From assembly GCA_936450465.1 (NCBI GenBank), contig OW388303.1:8463021-8527020 (forward strand): 64,000 bases of DNA, read 5' to 3'. Source of the stretch: Gibbula magus (Eukaryota > Mollusca > Gastropoda > Trochida > Trochidae). The first letter of the stretch is position 1. Each line of letters starts with the position of its first letter. The position numbers were made by a program, and so were the translations under genes. Positions 23,226 through 33,889 of this stretch are shown one piece after another. Under the pieces are notes generated by a model. It was not told the DNA's origin. It saw only the letters and a list, made by a program, of their open reading frames with translations, and made no database searches.

Positions 23226-24347
23226 CTATTTTCTTTAGGTCTCATTATATCAGCACTGACCCGAATCCTTCGGCTACCAGGGTCTCACATGTTAGAAACT
23301 GCATGCTTTTCTGTGTAACTTTTACTGCACCTTGTCACAGACATTAATTATATTAATTATCATCATGAATCAAAATAGCCTTGCGCAATTTCCCACTTTC
23401 AAATACATGGAATCTGTTACGGCAAAAACAAATATTAACTATTAACTCTTATTTGTTCTTTTTTACATTATAAATCTCTTATCATTACTTCTTTAAAAGT
23501 GAGTTATATGTAACGAAATACCACGTTAACGAAGTATGTTAACTGTTCTGTAACAACATAATTTCTCTGCGCAAATAAAAATTCTTCCACTTTACTAAGC
23601 CATTGCATTGTGATGTTGTTCCAAGCGAAAACATTTAACAGAAAATATTGTTGTCATCATTAGTATCATTATATTCCTAAATTCATGTTATGCACTGTAT
23701 TTGCCTCATTGATCCCTAAAAATGACCATAGAAATTCTACCGTCATAAATGCATCCACTTGAAATTGTTATTATTACCGAACCGGAATAGGAATAGTACT
23801 GCAGTGTCAAAGTGTTACCCCATCGATATAGCCAATGAATATCCAGTTCACAAGTGTTACCTAATCAAAACAGACGCTGAACACTTAACTCACCTTGGTC
23901 ATCCTATCAATAGAACCAATTAGTACCAAGCTCACTAGTGTTACCGAATAAATACGAACACAAATGTCACAAAATGTCCTGTGGAAATAAATGTCAATGT
24001 CATTGTCTAAATAGTCGGTTCCTCATGCAAAATTAAATACTTATACATTTGTCTGTTGCCGTAACGGATCAAGGTTCTGGGGACCAGGTTGGAATTTACA
24101 GTGGAATAATACATAACCTTTTTACAAATTACATTTTGTTTGTCCCAGGAGTGTTTAAGATTCTCTATTTGACAAATGGCCGCGCCATTAACATGTTGAC
24201 ATTGATGAAATCGATATGACAATGTATAATTATTGTACATGTATGTGTACATGGGAAGTTCGTGATGCATATGTTATAGTTTTAAAACCAAAGCAACTGT
24301 TCTTAGCAGCATCTTAATACATTGGATAAGAACTACAATAACTATTG

Positions 24348-24465
24348 AGGTGAGGTGAGTTGGGGTTTTACCCTGCTGTCAAGACTATTTCACTAATATC
24401 GCGGCTGCTAGTATTATGGTAGGAATTAAGCCTGCAACGCCATGTGGCTATACATTGCGGTGTCT
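24348..24465 (-). mobile_element. SINE 3' fragment, reverse orientation
   Basis: Reads GAGGTGAGGTGAGTTGGGG, then ATCGCGGCTGCTAGTATTATGG and GCCATGTGGCTATACATTGCGG, the reverse complement of the SINE 3' half. It stops abruptly after GCGGTG. Confidence 0.8.
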
Positions 24466-24479
24466 ATATCATGTTGAAA

Positions 24480-25640
24480 ATATAGTTTGTGTGGAGTGTG
24501 TAGATGAATATTTCTGTACTAGGGGTTTTGAAATTGGTTTCTAAAGGCAGATTACTCGAAAATCCTAGAGTATATAGTTTCCTTGAATATAATGTGTTGG
24601 TGCGGAAAGCAAGATTAAAACTAAGCAGAAATATCCAACAGGTCATTTTTATCCAATTGATAAAATTCTCCTTAAACATACAGCATTGTAATTTGTTCAT
24701 TGCTATTGTTACATACTTTAGAAAAAAAACATATTCGTCACATTTTGATTCCTAAAATGTTAATATATTCTTCTTAATGTTTAATTGAATATTCCAAAAT
24801 CTTTTAAACATTCATATCCTTTCAACGAATTTAGATAATAGGTTGAGATGCACTAAAATAAGCAAAACTTGCAGCAAATATAGTTATTAAATAATGCATT
24901 AGTATAATTACCAAACACAGTTGCCTTCAGGAGAGAATCATTGAATGTCACAAAATGTTATTGCTTCATATTAAACTCATACAGTATTGATTGATAAACT
25001 ACTAACTTCTAACTTCTGTCCTAGATAAAAGTGTTTGACGAATGTGTTTTACCCATAAATGGAACGTTTGAACAATTTATGACTAGGTCGATCTTTTCTG
25101 AATTATGACTTTAAAATGACGTTAAAGTCTCCTTAAGTGTTTCTGAAGTATAAACATTCCAGGAAAAATCACATTAGTTTTCACATTATAAAACTGCTTG
25201 GTTAATGTACAGACAAGCAGGTCATCTTTGATGTTTTTGAAGTGCTTTAGCAGTCATTTTCATTCAACATATATAAACGTATGTAAGAGTGCCGTTGTAG
25301 TACAAATGTAATATAAATTTAATAATGACAACTATACCATATGTAGGCAAATATGACAATATCATGGCATGAATGTATTGTTTCTGATATGTTATCGATT
25401 GTTGCCATTATTTGGCATAATATTTAATATTTTTGAATGTTACCGGCACTTAAACACGTTCCTCGTGAAATGATTACTTATTACTTATGAGATACTTATT
25501 ACCTCGATACAAAACCAATAGAGGTCTGAATACATTTATTCCCTTCAGCATTCGTTTGTTAAATGATCCTTAAGTTAACCAATTGTGATTGTGTTTTGTA
25601 TTACATGTAATCTGTGACTGTTAATTGCCATTGCTCTGTC
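24480..25640. other. No gene seen; partial paralogue of 30.1-30.5 kb
   Basis: Bases 24920-25200 resemble 30150-30400 over scattered words such as TCGATCTTTTCTGAATTATGACTT and CTGAAGTATAAACATTC. This is therefore another diverged block of the duplicated landscape. No coding segment is identified. Confidence 0.35.
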
Positions 25641-25654
25641 ATGATAAAAAAAAT

Positions 25655-25741
25655 GAATAATAATAATAATAAAAACTTTATTAACTCGAAAGGAATTAAT
25701 TTTGTCATGATACAAAATGAATTCCTTTCGAGGTTATAAAG

Positions 25742-25789
<48 letters not shown>
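25655..25789. repeat. Inverted repeat closing in an (ATT)n microsatellite
   Basis: AAAACTTTATTAACTCGAAA at the left and its near reverse complement at the right enclose a short AT-rich loop. The arms are flanked by (AAT)n on the left and about 15 ATT units on the right (25744-25789), so the whole unit is palindromic. It looks like two retroelement 3' ends joined tail to tail. Confidence 0.7.
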
Positions 25790-26183
25790 GCTATGTGATT
25801 GCATTGTGATTTGTAGCCGATATCCTTCCTTGAACACCTTGCTCTGACAGACAGAGAAAGTGTGATGGGAGTAAAATGGGCATTGAGAGAGCAATATATG
25901 TCGTCTAAGTTGAATAACCTTTCCCCAATAATGTTTTTATGAATAAACTATACTTGAAACCGAAGGAACTACATAAATGTTAATATTTGACTCCCGCGAT
26001 AGGATAGAAACAGGTCTCGAGAGAATTTGTCTCCGTTTACTACGTGTCCAGCCTGGCAGGTCATATTGTTTAATTCCATATAAATTTTACTTTATTTTTT
26101 TTACATATGACTTAATATTATGTTAAGGTTGTGTCCAAAGTTGTACATCTATTACATGATTTTTAGAATTCACAGTTCACAAA

Positions 26184-26221
26184 ACAGTTCTCTACTGCAG
26201 ACAAAGTTGCCGTGCCCCTGG
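26184..26221 (-). mobile_element. SINE fragment, reverse orientation
   Basis: The reverse complement of the SINE region just after the tRNA head (CAGTTCTCTACTGCAGACAA, then GTTGCCGTGCCCCTGGC). Only about 38 bases remain. Confidence 0.7.
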
Positions 26222-26252
26222 CAGAACATCTCAAATGAATTACTGCATATAT

Positions 26253-27520
26253 TGTTATGAAAATGTATTTTATCTTATGTAACATTAAATAGTTAATTAT
26301 TTAAATACCTAACTAGACTGACTATGCCTTGCCTCCTCAGGCAGGGTGCTAATCCAACCTTACCACAGACTTGGAAAAGATGAGCAGGGATGGTTAATTC
26401 CCTACTCAGGGGTTGTCACTTGGCGGTCTCGAGACGTCACTCCCATGATCCTTCACTCTTCTCTCAGTTGCCGAGCTATGCGACGTGTTTTTATTGCTCT
26501 CGCTGCTATTCCTAGTCTAAGTGCTTGTTATTAAAACAGAGCATTTTGTTGGTCTCTCTTGTTTTTCTGATCTGTTTACCCGAGGTCAATTGTCGGGCAC
26601 ATCGACAGTCGGACACTCCCTCAGCCTCACTCACACCACTAACCGTCGAGGCACGGTGGTTTCGCCCGTCCGTAACACTTCCCCAGACTCGGACGCTCAT
26701 CGTCTCAGCTTGTGGATGTGTCAAACCCTCCCGTCATCAACATTGTGTCGGATGGGGCCCCAGTAGGGTCCTCCGATGACCCTCCCCCTCGGACTCAGTC
26801 TCCCTGCTTTCGGAAGTGGCTTTGTTTGCGGAGGTTCTGCTCAACAAGGTCCGTTGTGCAGGAGCTCGTTCATTGGCTGCCAGGAGACTGCTACTGCACG
26901 CCTCGCTCAGACCTCATAGGCTCCTCCTGGATGCCGCCGATGGTATGGAGCAGGTGATAACGAATGTTACTCCCGTCCGTCGGCTTCCTCTGTGGGTGGT
27001 GTCGGACAAGGGCTCTGGCCAGTTGCCCCTGCACAGGCACCCGGCACCTTGTCAATTGGTTTCACCTTCGCTAGACCAAGGCCCGTCACGCCTTATCTCA
27101 CCCGAGGCTCCCCATCGTGTCACCGACGCGCAGTTGAAGCACCTTGATCGAGAGGCTGGTTCTATTATGGGCTTGGGGAACCACGTCGCTTACACATATC
27201 AGGCTAAGCTGAACTTTGTGAAGCCGGCGGACATGGAATCAGGGCGTTTGGGAACGTAGCAGAGTTTAACTTTGGAAAGATTCAATATATTGTGATTTGG
27301 CATATTAAGGGCTAAGATAATGTTTGTGCTGATGCACTTTCCAAATTTTAATCTGCATTGTATTTCAATGTCACTTAAGATGATACGTAGTTGTATCTTC
27401 ATTATTTTGTGTTAATTCTGCAAGTTGAACGGGGAGAGGGTTATGAGAATATATTTTATCTCATGTCACTCACTCATGACACAAAAAAAAGTTAAGTTTA
27501 ATTATTTTTGGGTCACACAG
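26253..27520 (+). mobile_element. Internally deleted LTR retroelement (degenerate)
   Basis: TTATGAAAATGTATTTTATC (26255) and TTATGAGAATATATTTTATC (27441) are near-identical starts of two long terminal repeats, and the second follows a purine tract GGGGAGAGGG. Between them lie a GC-rich, gag-like stretch (26600-27255) that differs sharply in composition from its surroundings, and then a C-terminal RNase H remnant (27256-27351) reading IVIWHIKG-stop-DNVCADALSKF. The pol core is missing, so gag-like and RNase H sequence are fused by deletion. The TAA at 27313-27315 and frame breaks mark it as dead. The family (Ty3/gypsy or DIRS-like) is undecided. Confidence 0.6.
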
Positions 27521-27602
27521 GTTAAGTTGTAAAGGTCTAAAAATCTCGTCATTTCCAGACGTTTCCAAAACTGTGGTGTAAACAATTTTGCAGAGATATG
27601 TA

Positions 27603-27909
27603 GAGGTGAGGGGTTAAACGCCGCTTTTCAAGAGTATTTCACTTACATCGCGGCTTCTAGTATTATGGCAAGGAGAAAGCCCGCAATGCCATGTGGCTAT
27701 GCATTGCAGTGAAACCTGCGAGCATCGGAGGGAACTAGCGAACCATGGGTGGTACCACGTTGAAATTCAGTGTAGCATTGCACCCAAACCTTTTTGCGTG
27801 TAGAACAGTTCTCTACTGCAGACAAAGTTGCCTTGCCCCTTGCGGAATTCGTACCCTGGACCTCTTGATCCGAAGCGGAACGCACTAACCACTGCGTTAT
27901 CCATCCCCC
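27603..27909 (-). mobile_element. SINE, near full length, reverse orientation
   Basis: Complete from the GAGGTGAGGGGTTAAACGCC tail end (27603) to the tRNA-like head. The reversed B box (ATTCGTACCCTGGACC) is slightly mutated, and GCGTTATCCATCCCCC is at the right end. Confidence 0.88.
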
Positions 27910-28089
27910 GACTATTTGGAATAGTAACACATATTTAAGATTGTTTGTGCTTTAATTATATAAATAATTGTATAAATTGTGTTTGTTTAACTCTTCATTC
28001 CAAAATAAAAAAATAAAAAATTGCGTCATTGCTTCATTTTTGTCAGCCTGTAAATACCAGAAACATTTTTAAAATATGTTTTAGGCCTT

Positions 28090-28298
28090 AACCGGTGTCA
28101 CGTGACATCATTATGAGATGGGTAAAACGTGGTTTATCTGCTGCAGGAATTGATGGGACCAAGAATTCACCGCACAGTACACGTGCAGCATCAGTTTCTG
28201 CTGTCCATCAGAAGAATGTTCCTCTGGACAGTATCATGAAGAAGGTTGGATGGTCTTCAGCAAAAACATTTGCTAAATTTTACAAGAAGGATATTTGA
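28090..28298 (+). pseudogene. Tyrosine recombinase C-terminal fragment (DIRS/Crypton type)
   Basis: Encodes about 67 residues reading PVSRDIIMRWVKRGLSAAGI, then PHSTRAASVSAV and VGWSSAKTFAKFYKKDI. The HxxR catalytic pair (HSTR) and the nucleophilic tyrosine (FAKFY) of tyrosine recombinases are present, but the N-terminal part with the first catalytic arginine is gone. This C-terminal pattern is typical of recombinases in DIRS and Crypton elements. It ends at a natural-looking TGA. It is a 5'-truncated remnant, with a stop just upstream of the preserved frame. Confidence 0.8.
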
Positions 28299-28599
28299 AA
28301 GGCGATTCTTGGAACAGGATAAAACCATGTCAGTGTTAATTTAGTCTATAACTAGAAAGTATTTTTACCCGTAAAAACAGATGTCTCCCCCTTCCTCAAA
28401 TGCTCCAAACCTCTAAACAATACTATCATAAAGCACCATTAATGTTCTCTGTATAATTCAACTTGAATAAATAACCTATCAACTCCACAATTGTAGCAAA
28501 CAACATATTCAAAATTCTAAATGATTTGATGCTGAAATAAAAGTCAGTTTTTTTTTAAAATATGCCATGGAAATAAAAAAAAATGATTTTTTTAAAAAT

Positions 28600-28760
28600 C
28601 TCTAACCCCCAAAAGGCACATCTACACGATATGGAGAGACAGTATACCAAGTTTGGTGATGATTGGTCACATAGTTTTAGAGATCTGCTCCGGAAACGAA
28701 ATGGGAACGACGACGCCAACGCCAACGCCAACGCCAACGTCGACGGATTCGTATTTGACC
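28600..28760. repeat. Dispersed repeat fragment with (GCCAAC)n
   Basis: Shares AAAAGGCACATCTACACGAT, TATACCAAGTTTGG and CTCCGGAAACGAA with the repeats at 4615 and, in part, 61060. It contains a short (GCCAAC)4-type tandem run at about 28716-28740. Confidence 0.5.
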
Positions 28761-28778
28761 TCTCGGAACTCCTGACTA

Positions 28779-29005
28779 ATTAAACATATTGACTGTTGTT
28801 TCTCGGATCGACATTGATACAAGAAAATATTTACATTGCCAAGAGACTGGCTCAAGCAAACAAAACGAAAGAAATGAGAAGATTTGAACGTGGGATGCCC
28901 AGGCCCTCTCCCGAAATTGTGATAAGGAACGGGCATGCTGTAGTCTATATTCATGCATACATGCAATTTTTAACAAAAGATTCAGACATCTCATATAAAT
29001 GTTGA
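28779..29005 (-). pseudogene. LINE fragment, same family as 56.2-57.7 kb
   Basis: Base-level match to 56757-57000 in the same order. Shared words include GATACAAGAAAA, GGCTCA, CAAACAAAAC, GAACGTGGGATGCCCA and TAGTCTATATTCATGCATAC. It corresponds to part of the region downstream of the reverse transcriptase catalytic motif and has lost its frame. It is followed by a G-rich run, (GGGGGA)3, at 29006-29025. Confidence 0.75.
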
Positions 29006-29039
29006 GGGGGAGGGGGAGGGGGAGGATAAAGTATGTTGA

Positions 29040-29640
29040 TTGGGTTTTTTTTCATGTGTCATATTAAATTACAAGTATGAATATCAATAACTGTAACATT
29101 TTATTGAACTTGATTTGAAGAGTGCAGTCATAATATTACATGTACAATAATATTCATTTTTACCATCTATGAACATATGTTTGTCAAACAGTATGCCAAA
29201 GAACGTTTTATATACAATTGATGTTTACACAATATCTAAGAATCAGGATGAGTAGAAATGGCCTCGGGTTAGTCGATGTTCATGCTGCCCTTCTTTGTAG
29301 TCACACTTATTTTTGTTGCTTTCCTACTCTCAGCATGTTGTATGTCTTTCTCATATTTGATTAACTTTCTTTGTACATTACAGATCTTTTTTGGTATTTC
29401 CTTTGATACTGTGCATCTTTTGTCTATGTAGACGCAAACGTATAAAGCTGAACCTCGCATTTGGTTATCGTTGACGATCCCTTGTTGTTATTCAGTCTAC
29501 GCATAGCTGAAGAGGCTCATAAGACTCACATTTGATGGCACTGACATACTTATGCTCTATTTGAAGCTTCACACTCTTGTGTGTATGTGTAAAGTTCCAT
29601 GCTTTCAACAACGCTCACGCTGAGTTTCGTCTTTAGAATT
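29040..29640. other. No gene seen
   Basis: AT-rich sequence. Short minus-strand open frame 29269-29460 has no support. Confidence 0.4.
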
Positions 29641-29657
29641 TTCAGGAGTAAATGTCA

Positions 29658-29805
29658 TCACTGTCTTTCATGTTTAACTGTACAATCCGCTAACAAGCAA
29701 GGAACATGGAGAGCTGCCGCCAAATGTTTGTCGCCTCCTATCAACACAATCCAAAGAGTGACGGCCACATCGCAATCACTCCCCATCGTTACACAATAAT
29801 GTTGT
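29658..29805 (-). pseudogene. P-type segment, block I
   Basis: Minus strand open after a possible TTCAG acceptor to a TGA. It reads RQHYCVTMGSDCDVAVTLWI, then GGDKHLAAALHVPC and LLADCTV. It aligns with 59366-59700 (RGHWWELPSG...VGMFLVTL) and with the frameshifted array copy at 39814-39930 (RGHWQ...SVIFHVIVSI). It lies 0.9 kb from the M segment on its right, the same spacing as in the other two blocks. The alternating hydrophobic pattern suggests beta strands. Function is unknown. It may be an intact terminal exon or a relic. Confidence 0.35.
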
Positions 29806-30599
29806 CTGAAGCACTCGAGGTAAGAGAGAGCAAGGTCAATATTCTGCACGGATGGACCACTTGTCCGAACCACTTGTTCACAAACATTCAAATGTTTTCT
29901 TTGTCATTAATTAGTTGGCGTGAAGGTAAATGCAAACTTTGTGCAAATCCATCTGTTACGATCTATCCTTTATGAAATCTCTATCACAAGTTTGTGTTAA
30001 TTAAAATCAAATGGCATAGGTTCTGTTCCGCTTCATTGGAAGGACTTTTGCTTTCAGTAGAGAATGCAACCTGTTGGTAGATAAGAGCAAATGTAATACT
30101 TTTTAAATGATTCATTCTCATAAGTAATACCGTTACCCGCAAGTGTTCCATCTAATGCTACATTTTCATCCTAAGCTCATACTGTATATATTCTATAAAA
30201 TATAAACTTCTGCTCAAGATGAAAATATTTTATGAACAAAGTCAACCATAAATTGATAACTTTGCTTTTCCGTTTCTAGTCCTAGAAGTAGATCGATATT
30301 GTCTGAATCATGACTTTCAAATTACATTTAATTTAAAGTTTACTTAAATGCTTCTGAAACATAAACATTCAAAGAAACGCCACATAACCACAGTGATTGG
30401 CTATAAACGGACAGCAAAATGTCAATTGACGATAGATAATTTAAAAGGTACTGTACATCTTTCATATTATAACCCTCAAACCTAAAATGTGACTATTAGT
30501 TAGAGAAATATTGTTAAATATTATGGTCAATGGAAGACTAAACATTTGCCCATTTGATAGCACGTCGATCGACTATATAGATTTTCTGTGCTAGTAATC

Positions 30600-30770
30600 C
30601 ATGTATACTCTATAATGTTAAAGTGCATGATGTTACCCATTTCTCCCTTTCTGATATCTCTGCTCCTGTGACGACCACAATGCCGGTTCTACCTTGCTTC
30701 AGTTTTTTAGCATTCAGTTTGATGTCAACAGGTCAATGTTAACACACCGGCCGTGATAGACGTGTTGAAA
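30600..30770 (-). pseudogene. M-type segment, block I, decayed
   Basis: Shares GTTAAAGTGCATGATGTTACC, then CTGTGACGACC and GTCAATGTTAACACA..GG.CGTGATAGAC with 40573-40700 and 60560-60715. In the minus frame used by the 0.4 and 9.7 kb copies it carries stops, and the acceptor position reads GG rather than AG. Confidence 0.4.
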
Positions 30771-30880
30771 ATGGCTCATCTCTCAGTAGATGTTGTTGCC
30801 TGGACGCCAATAATCATATGTGAATACGTTGGAAACGGCATTGCCAATCCTGCATTATTTATGTAACATGGATTCATACA

Positions 30881-31101
30881 ACCTCCAAACGCAAGGCATA
30901 CCTCTTGCCAGTCTGCATTACTGGCCGATTTAAGCATTGCGGTATTTCCCTCGCTTTGTTGTGCCTAGATAGTGAATCGCTGCACCAGAAATGCATAGTG
31001 GGCCTGAATTTCTAAACACAGATTTCTTAAGGAAAAACTGCAAGGCCTAAATCAGCCAGTCATGGAGACTGGCAAGAGTTATGCCTTGCATTGGGAAGTT
31101 T
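30881..31101. mobile_element. Palindromic MITE-like element
   Basis: Left arm GCAAGGCATACCTCTTGCCA (from 30891) faces TGGCAAGAGTTATGCCTTGC (to 31090) as a near-perfect inverted repeat. The arms continue inward with ACTGGCCGATTTAAG / CTAAATCAGCCAGT. There is no coding content. Confidence 0.65.
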
Positions 31102-31137
31102 GGATTCATACGACTTGTCATCGGGTACGAAATAAGA

Positions 31138-31434
31138 GGGGGCGGGATAGCGCAGTGGTTAGCGTGTTCGGCTTCGGATCAAGAGGTCCGGGGTTCGAAT
31201 CCCGCCAGGGGCACGGCAACTTTGTCTGTTCTACACGCAGTCAGGTTTGGGTGCAATGCTACACTGAATTTCAGTGCAGTACCACCCATGGTTCGCTAGT
31301 TCCAGCCGTTGCTCGCAGGTTTCACCGCAATGCATAGCCACATGGCGTTGCGGGCTTTCTCCCTGCCATAATACTAGCAGCCGCGATATAAGTGAAATAA
31401 TCTTGAAAGCGGCGTTAAACACCAACTCACTCAC
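31138..31434 (+). mobile_element. SINE, full length, best-preserved head
   Basis: GGGGGCGGGATAGCGCAGTGG (A box), CCGGGGTTCGAATCCCGCC (B box), the full body and the tail GGCGTTAAACACCAACTCAC. A small deletion follows GTCTG (the CAGTAGAGAACT segment is lost). It inserted just right of the palindromic element. Confidence 0.93.
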
Positions 31435-31439
31435 GAAAT

Positions 31440-32060
31440 AAGATCCCATCCCATACATGAATATGAGCAATATTAATGGATGATCATCACCTTCATTGAA
31501 AATAACGACGTTTAAGTGCAGATGGTTATACTTGTTTCACGAATATGGGAATGAATGATACGTCAGTCTCCCTCTTCCTCGGGGTGGATTCATTAACTGA
31601 ATTGTCATTGTAATCACATTCCTCTTATCCATCTGTACACACAGCTGTACGTTTAACACAATAATACTTCATTTGAGGAACATAGGAAACCAATGATAAA
31701 CAACGATTCATCAATGCGCTTACGTTGGGTTCTGAACTAGATCATATAAACATATCGAGAAGACATATTCACATTTCCACTAATGGTTTACTCTTAATGA
31801 TGTTATTTTTATGTTTTAAATCAAGACGCTTACTGTTTGGTTTCAATTATGCTCACATAGAGGTAGGAGTATATCGATAACTGTCATCAAAATACCGTTC
31901 CGCAGTTCAAACATTCAATAATCAGATTTAGAATGACTACATATTTCAAGTTCGCCTATTTGAACCATGAAGTATCGGGCGGATGGTCGCTGTTCTTTAC
32001 TCTACATGGTTAAATCAGTCTTGCTAGGTTTACATTTGCCTCATCGAACAAGTGGTCATT
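31440..32060. other. No gene seen
   Basis: AT-rich sequence between the SINE and the E-type segment. Nothing is recognised. Confidence 0.4.
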
Positions 32061-32064
32061 ATCT

Positions 32065-32214
32065 TCAGGTGGACCTGTTAAAGGTTGCTTTCATAACACC
32101 ATCAAATTCTTCCTCTGGCGTCATTGATGTCATAAGCTCAATCTTCACTCTGATTTCAGATGAGTTTCTGGTTCGGCAGACCCACAGGAGTACAGCATTA
32201 GTTAAATCAACATA
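32065..32214 (-). pseudogene. E-type segment, block I
   Basis: Minus strand open for 49 codons between stops: NAVLLWVCRTRNSSEIRVKI, then MTPEEEFDGVMKATFNRST. It lines up with the array segment at 42111-42297 (ATVALYITPFS...IVSTLMINSTFEKT) and sits 1.4-1.5 kb upstream of its M segment, as in the array (1.6 kb). No clear acceptor was found. It is unrecognised. The plus strand is also open here (31967-32254) but has no paralogue that stays open. Confidence 0.3.
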
Positions 32215-32279
32215 CTATATTAACACTATCTACTTACATGTACGAGAGTTGTAAAGTTGGCAGAAACTCGTTTTCGAAG

Positions 32280-32940
32280 ATGTTTTAACTTGTGAGTGCT
32301 TACACTTTGTGGCTTACGCATGGCTGTATAATACATGCGAATTGATTCATTTCGAATTCAAGAGTTGTTCATAATTTGCAGCACACAGTGACATTAAATT
32401 ATCAGTCACTCAATATCAGTGGAAATACATCTGCACACCATACACACAATTGGGAGTCCATAGATATTCGGATTCATTTATGCCAAACATAAAGATCTCT
32501 TGAATTTGTTATCATATAAATGTTACGATTAGTAGGATATTGCACTCGAATGTGGGATGAACATCATTCATATCCATGAAAACATATCTCAAAATCTGCA
32601 ATCACTATAATAAAAGTGATGCATTGAAAATGATATGCCGCAACGTTTACTTATGTGTTGATATTCATTAACCTTGGTTTGCAATATGGCATGCATTTCA
32701 AGACCACTCATATCTCTTGGCACTGATGTATTGTGGGTGATAGTTACTTGAATGTGAATTGAAATTTATGAGTAAGATGAACGCCTGGTGTTTTTGTACT
32801 GTTTTAGCCTATCCGGAAATAAATAAATATTTATAATATTCCGAACATTGACAAACAGAAATACATGTCATTTAGACAATGGACACCTTTGACAACGTTA
32901 TATTTGGGATTGCACTACCTTCAATAGTACGAATTCTTGT
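32280..32940. other. No gene seen
   Basis: AT-rich sequence without recognisable features. Confidence 0.4.
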
Positions 32941-32947
32941 ACTTTTT

Positions 32948-33089
32948 CGGACCGAGTCCCATGCAGGATTCGAACCCACACCCTCAGAGTAACTATCGCC
33001 AGCACTGACCGTGCCAACAGCTTACATTTCGCCACAACGTGGCGAAATGGTCGTGTGGTAAGCTATTGGTATGGTCAGTCCTGGCGATA
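32948..33089. repeat. tRNA-like sequence folded into a palindrome
   Basis: On the minus strand 32955-33025 reads GTAAGCTGTTGGCACGGTCA, then GGGTGTGGGTTCGAATCC and TGCATGGGAC, with a perfect B box. The sequence then turns back on itself: TATCGCCAGCACTGACC...GCTTAC (32994-33025) faces GTAAGC...GGTCAGTCCTGGCGATA (33059-33089) around a TCGCCAC/GTGGCGA centre. It looks like a tRNA-derived SINE head with an inverted partial copy. It is not a functional tRNA. Confidence 0.65.
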
Positions 33090-33099
33090 ATATATATGG

Positions 33100-33740
33100 C
33101 AATATATTACATATCAAAGAAATCGACTGAATTAGTAAGCTTACTAAATTATTTTATTTTATTTTACCGCTTAATACAAAATAATGACTGCTCCCAATGC
33201 GGTAAAATGGAGGCATAGTTTTTTAAATTAAAATTTAATAATTAAGATATTCCGCTGGTCGCCACCACAGTAAGACATTAAAATACTTTTACTTATATAC
33301 CCAAATATAGGGTATATCAAAAGACAAATCACGCAATACTATGATATTACAAAGTACATCTACGTTAATCTCGACCAGGAAGCATATTTTCTCAAGTTAT
33401 GGTCTATTCTACATTTGTTATTTAGAACCAACGAGTATCGATTATTGATAATCTTCGAACTGTGAACTATGTTTATATGTGTTAGATATAATATGAAACG
33501 ATGTATGTCCTTGAATGTCACCCTGTATGTATACCTGAAAAAAAGTGAAATAAAAAACAACTTATATTACTACTAAGAGTCTGTTGTTTGCATACATTTG
33601 CAAAACATTCATTATCCAGTTATATAACTTGAACGTTAATATTGACAGAGTATTGATTTATTTAAGTGTTAATCATTTGATGACCTCCTGCTTAATTCGT
33701 CTGCTATCTACGCGATTAGTTGAAATATGTTCACATGCAG
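33100..33740. other. No gene seen
   Basis: AT-rich spacer. Open frame 33360-33560 (minus) is not supported. Confidence 0.4.
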
Positions 33741-33760
33741 ATATAAAATATTGAATATGA

Positions 33761-33886
33761 ACACGTCTGTGTCGTGCCTCAGTTATTACCAAAGGAATTG
33801 CAGGAAAATATCATATTTTCAATTATCAGCAACATCTGATGGTCGGATTTCGAACACCCCAGCAAGAGTGTGTACATATACCTTGA
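33761..33886 (+). pseudogene. Y-type tail segment, block I
   Basis: 42 codons to TGA: TRLCRASVITKGIAGKYHIF, then NYQQHL. It is clearly related to the minus-strand segment at 36570-36754 and to 61780-61970. The shared core is LCR, then G-I-[S/A]-G-x-Y-H. A CAG acceptor candidate lies at 33738-33740, but two TGA codons fall between it and the core, so this copy is probably non-functional. Confidence 0.4.
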
Positions 33887-33889
33887 ACG

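Larger units (their letters stand above)
8005..23720. repeat. Segmental duplication, copy 2 (interrupted)
   Basis: Same block order as bases 1-7990. It is interrupted by a 1.3 kb repeat (8226-9528), the Harbinger transposon (11126-18754), SINEs (20941-21180 and 21763-22063) and a local 70 bp tandem duplication. It also carries two H-type segments (22.8 and 23.1 kb) where copy 1 has one, so a further small duplication happened here or copy 1 lost one. Confidence 0.8.

Noticed and set aside
26346..27259. Several open frames in the GC-rich stretch as host genes
   Set aside because: They are flanked by LTR-like repeats, a purine tract and an RNase H remnant, so they belong to a dead retroelement.
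29006..29025. G-quadruplex regulatory element
   Set aside because: (GGGGGA)3 could fold, but it sits beside a dead LINE fragment with no gene nearby. Simple low-complexity sequence is the more likely explanation.
29646..29819. Plus-strand exon between strong TTTTCAG and GTAAGA sites
   Set aside because: All three frames contain a stop between the two sites. The minus-strand reading has paralogues and is preferred.
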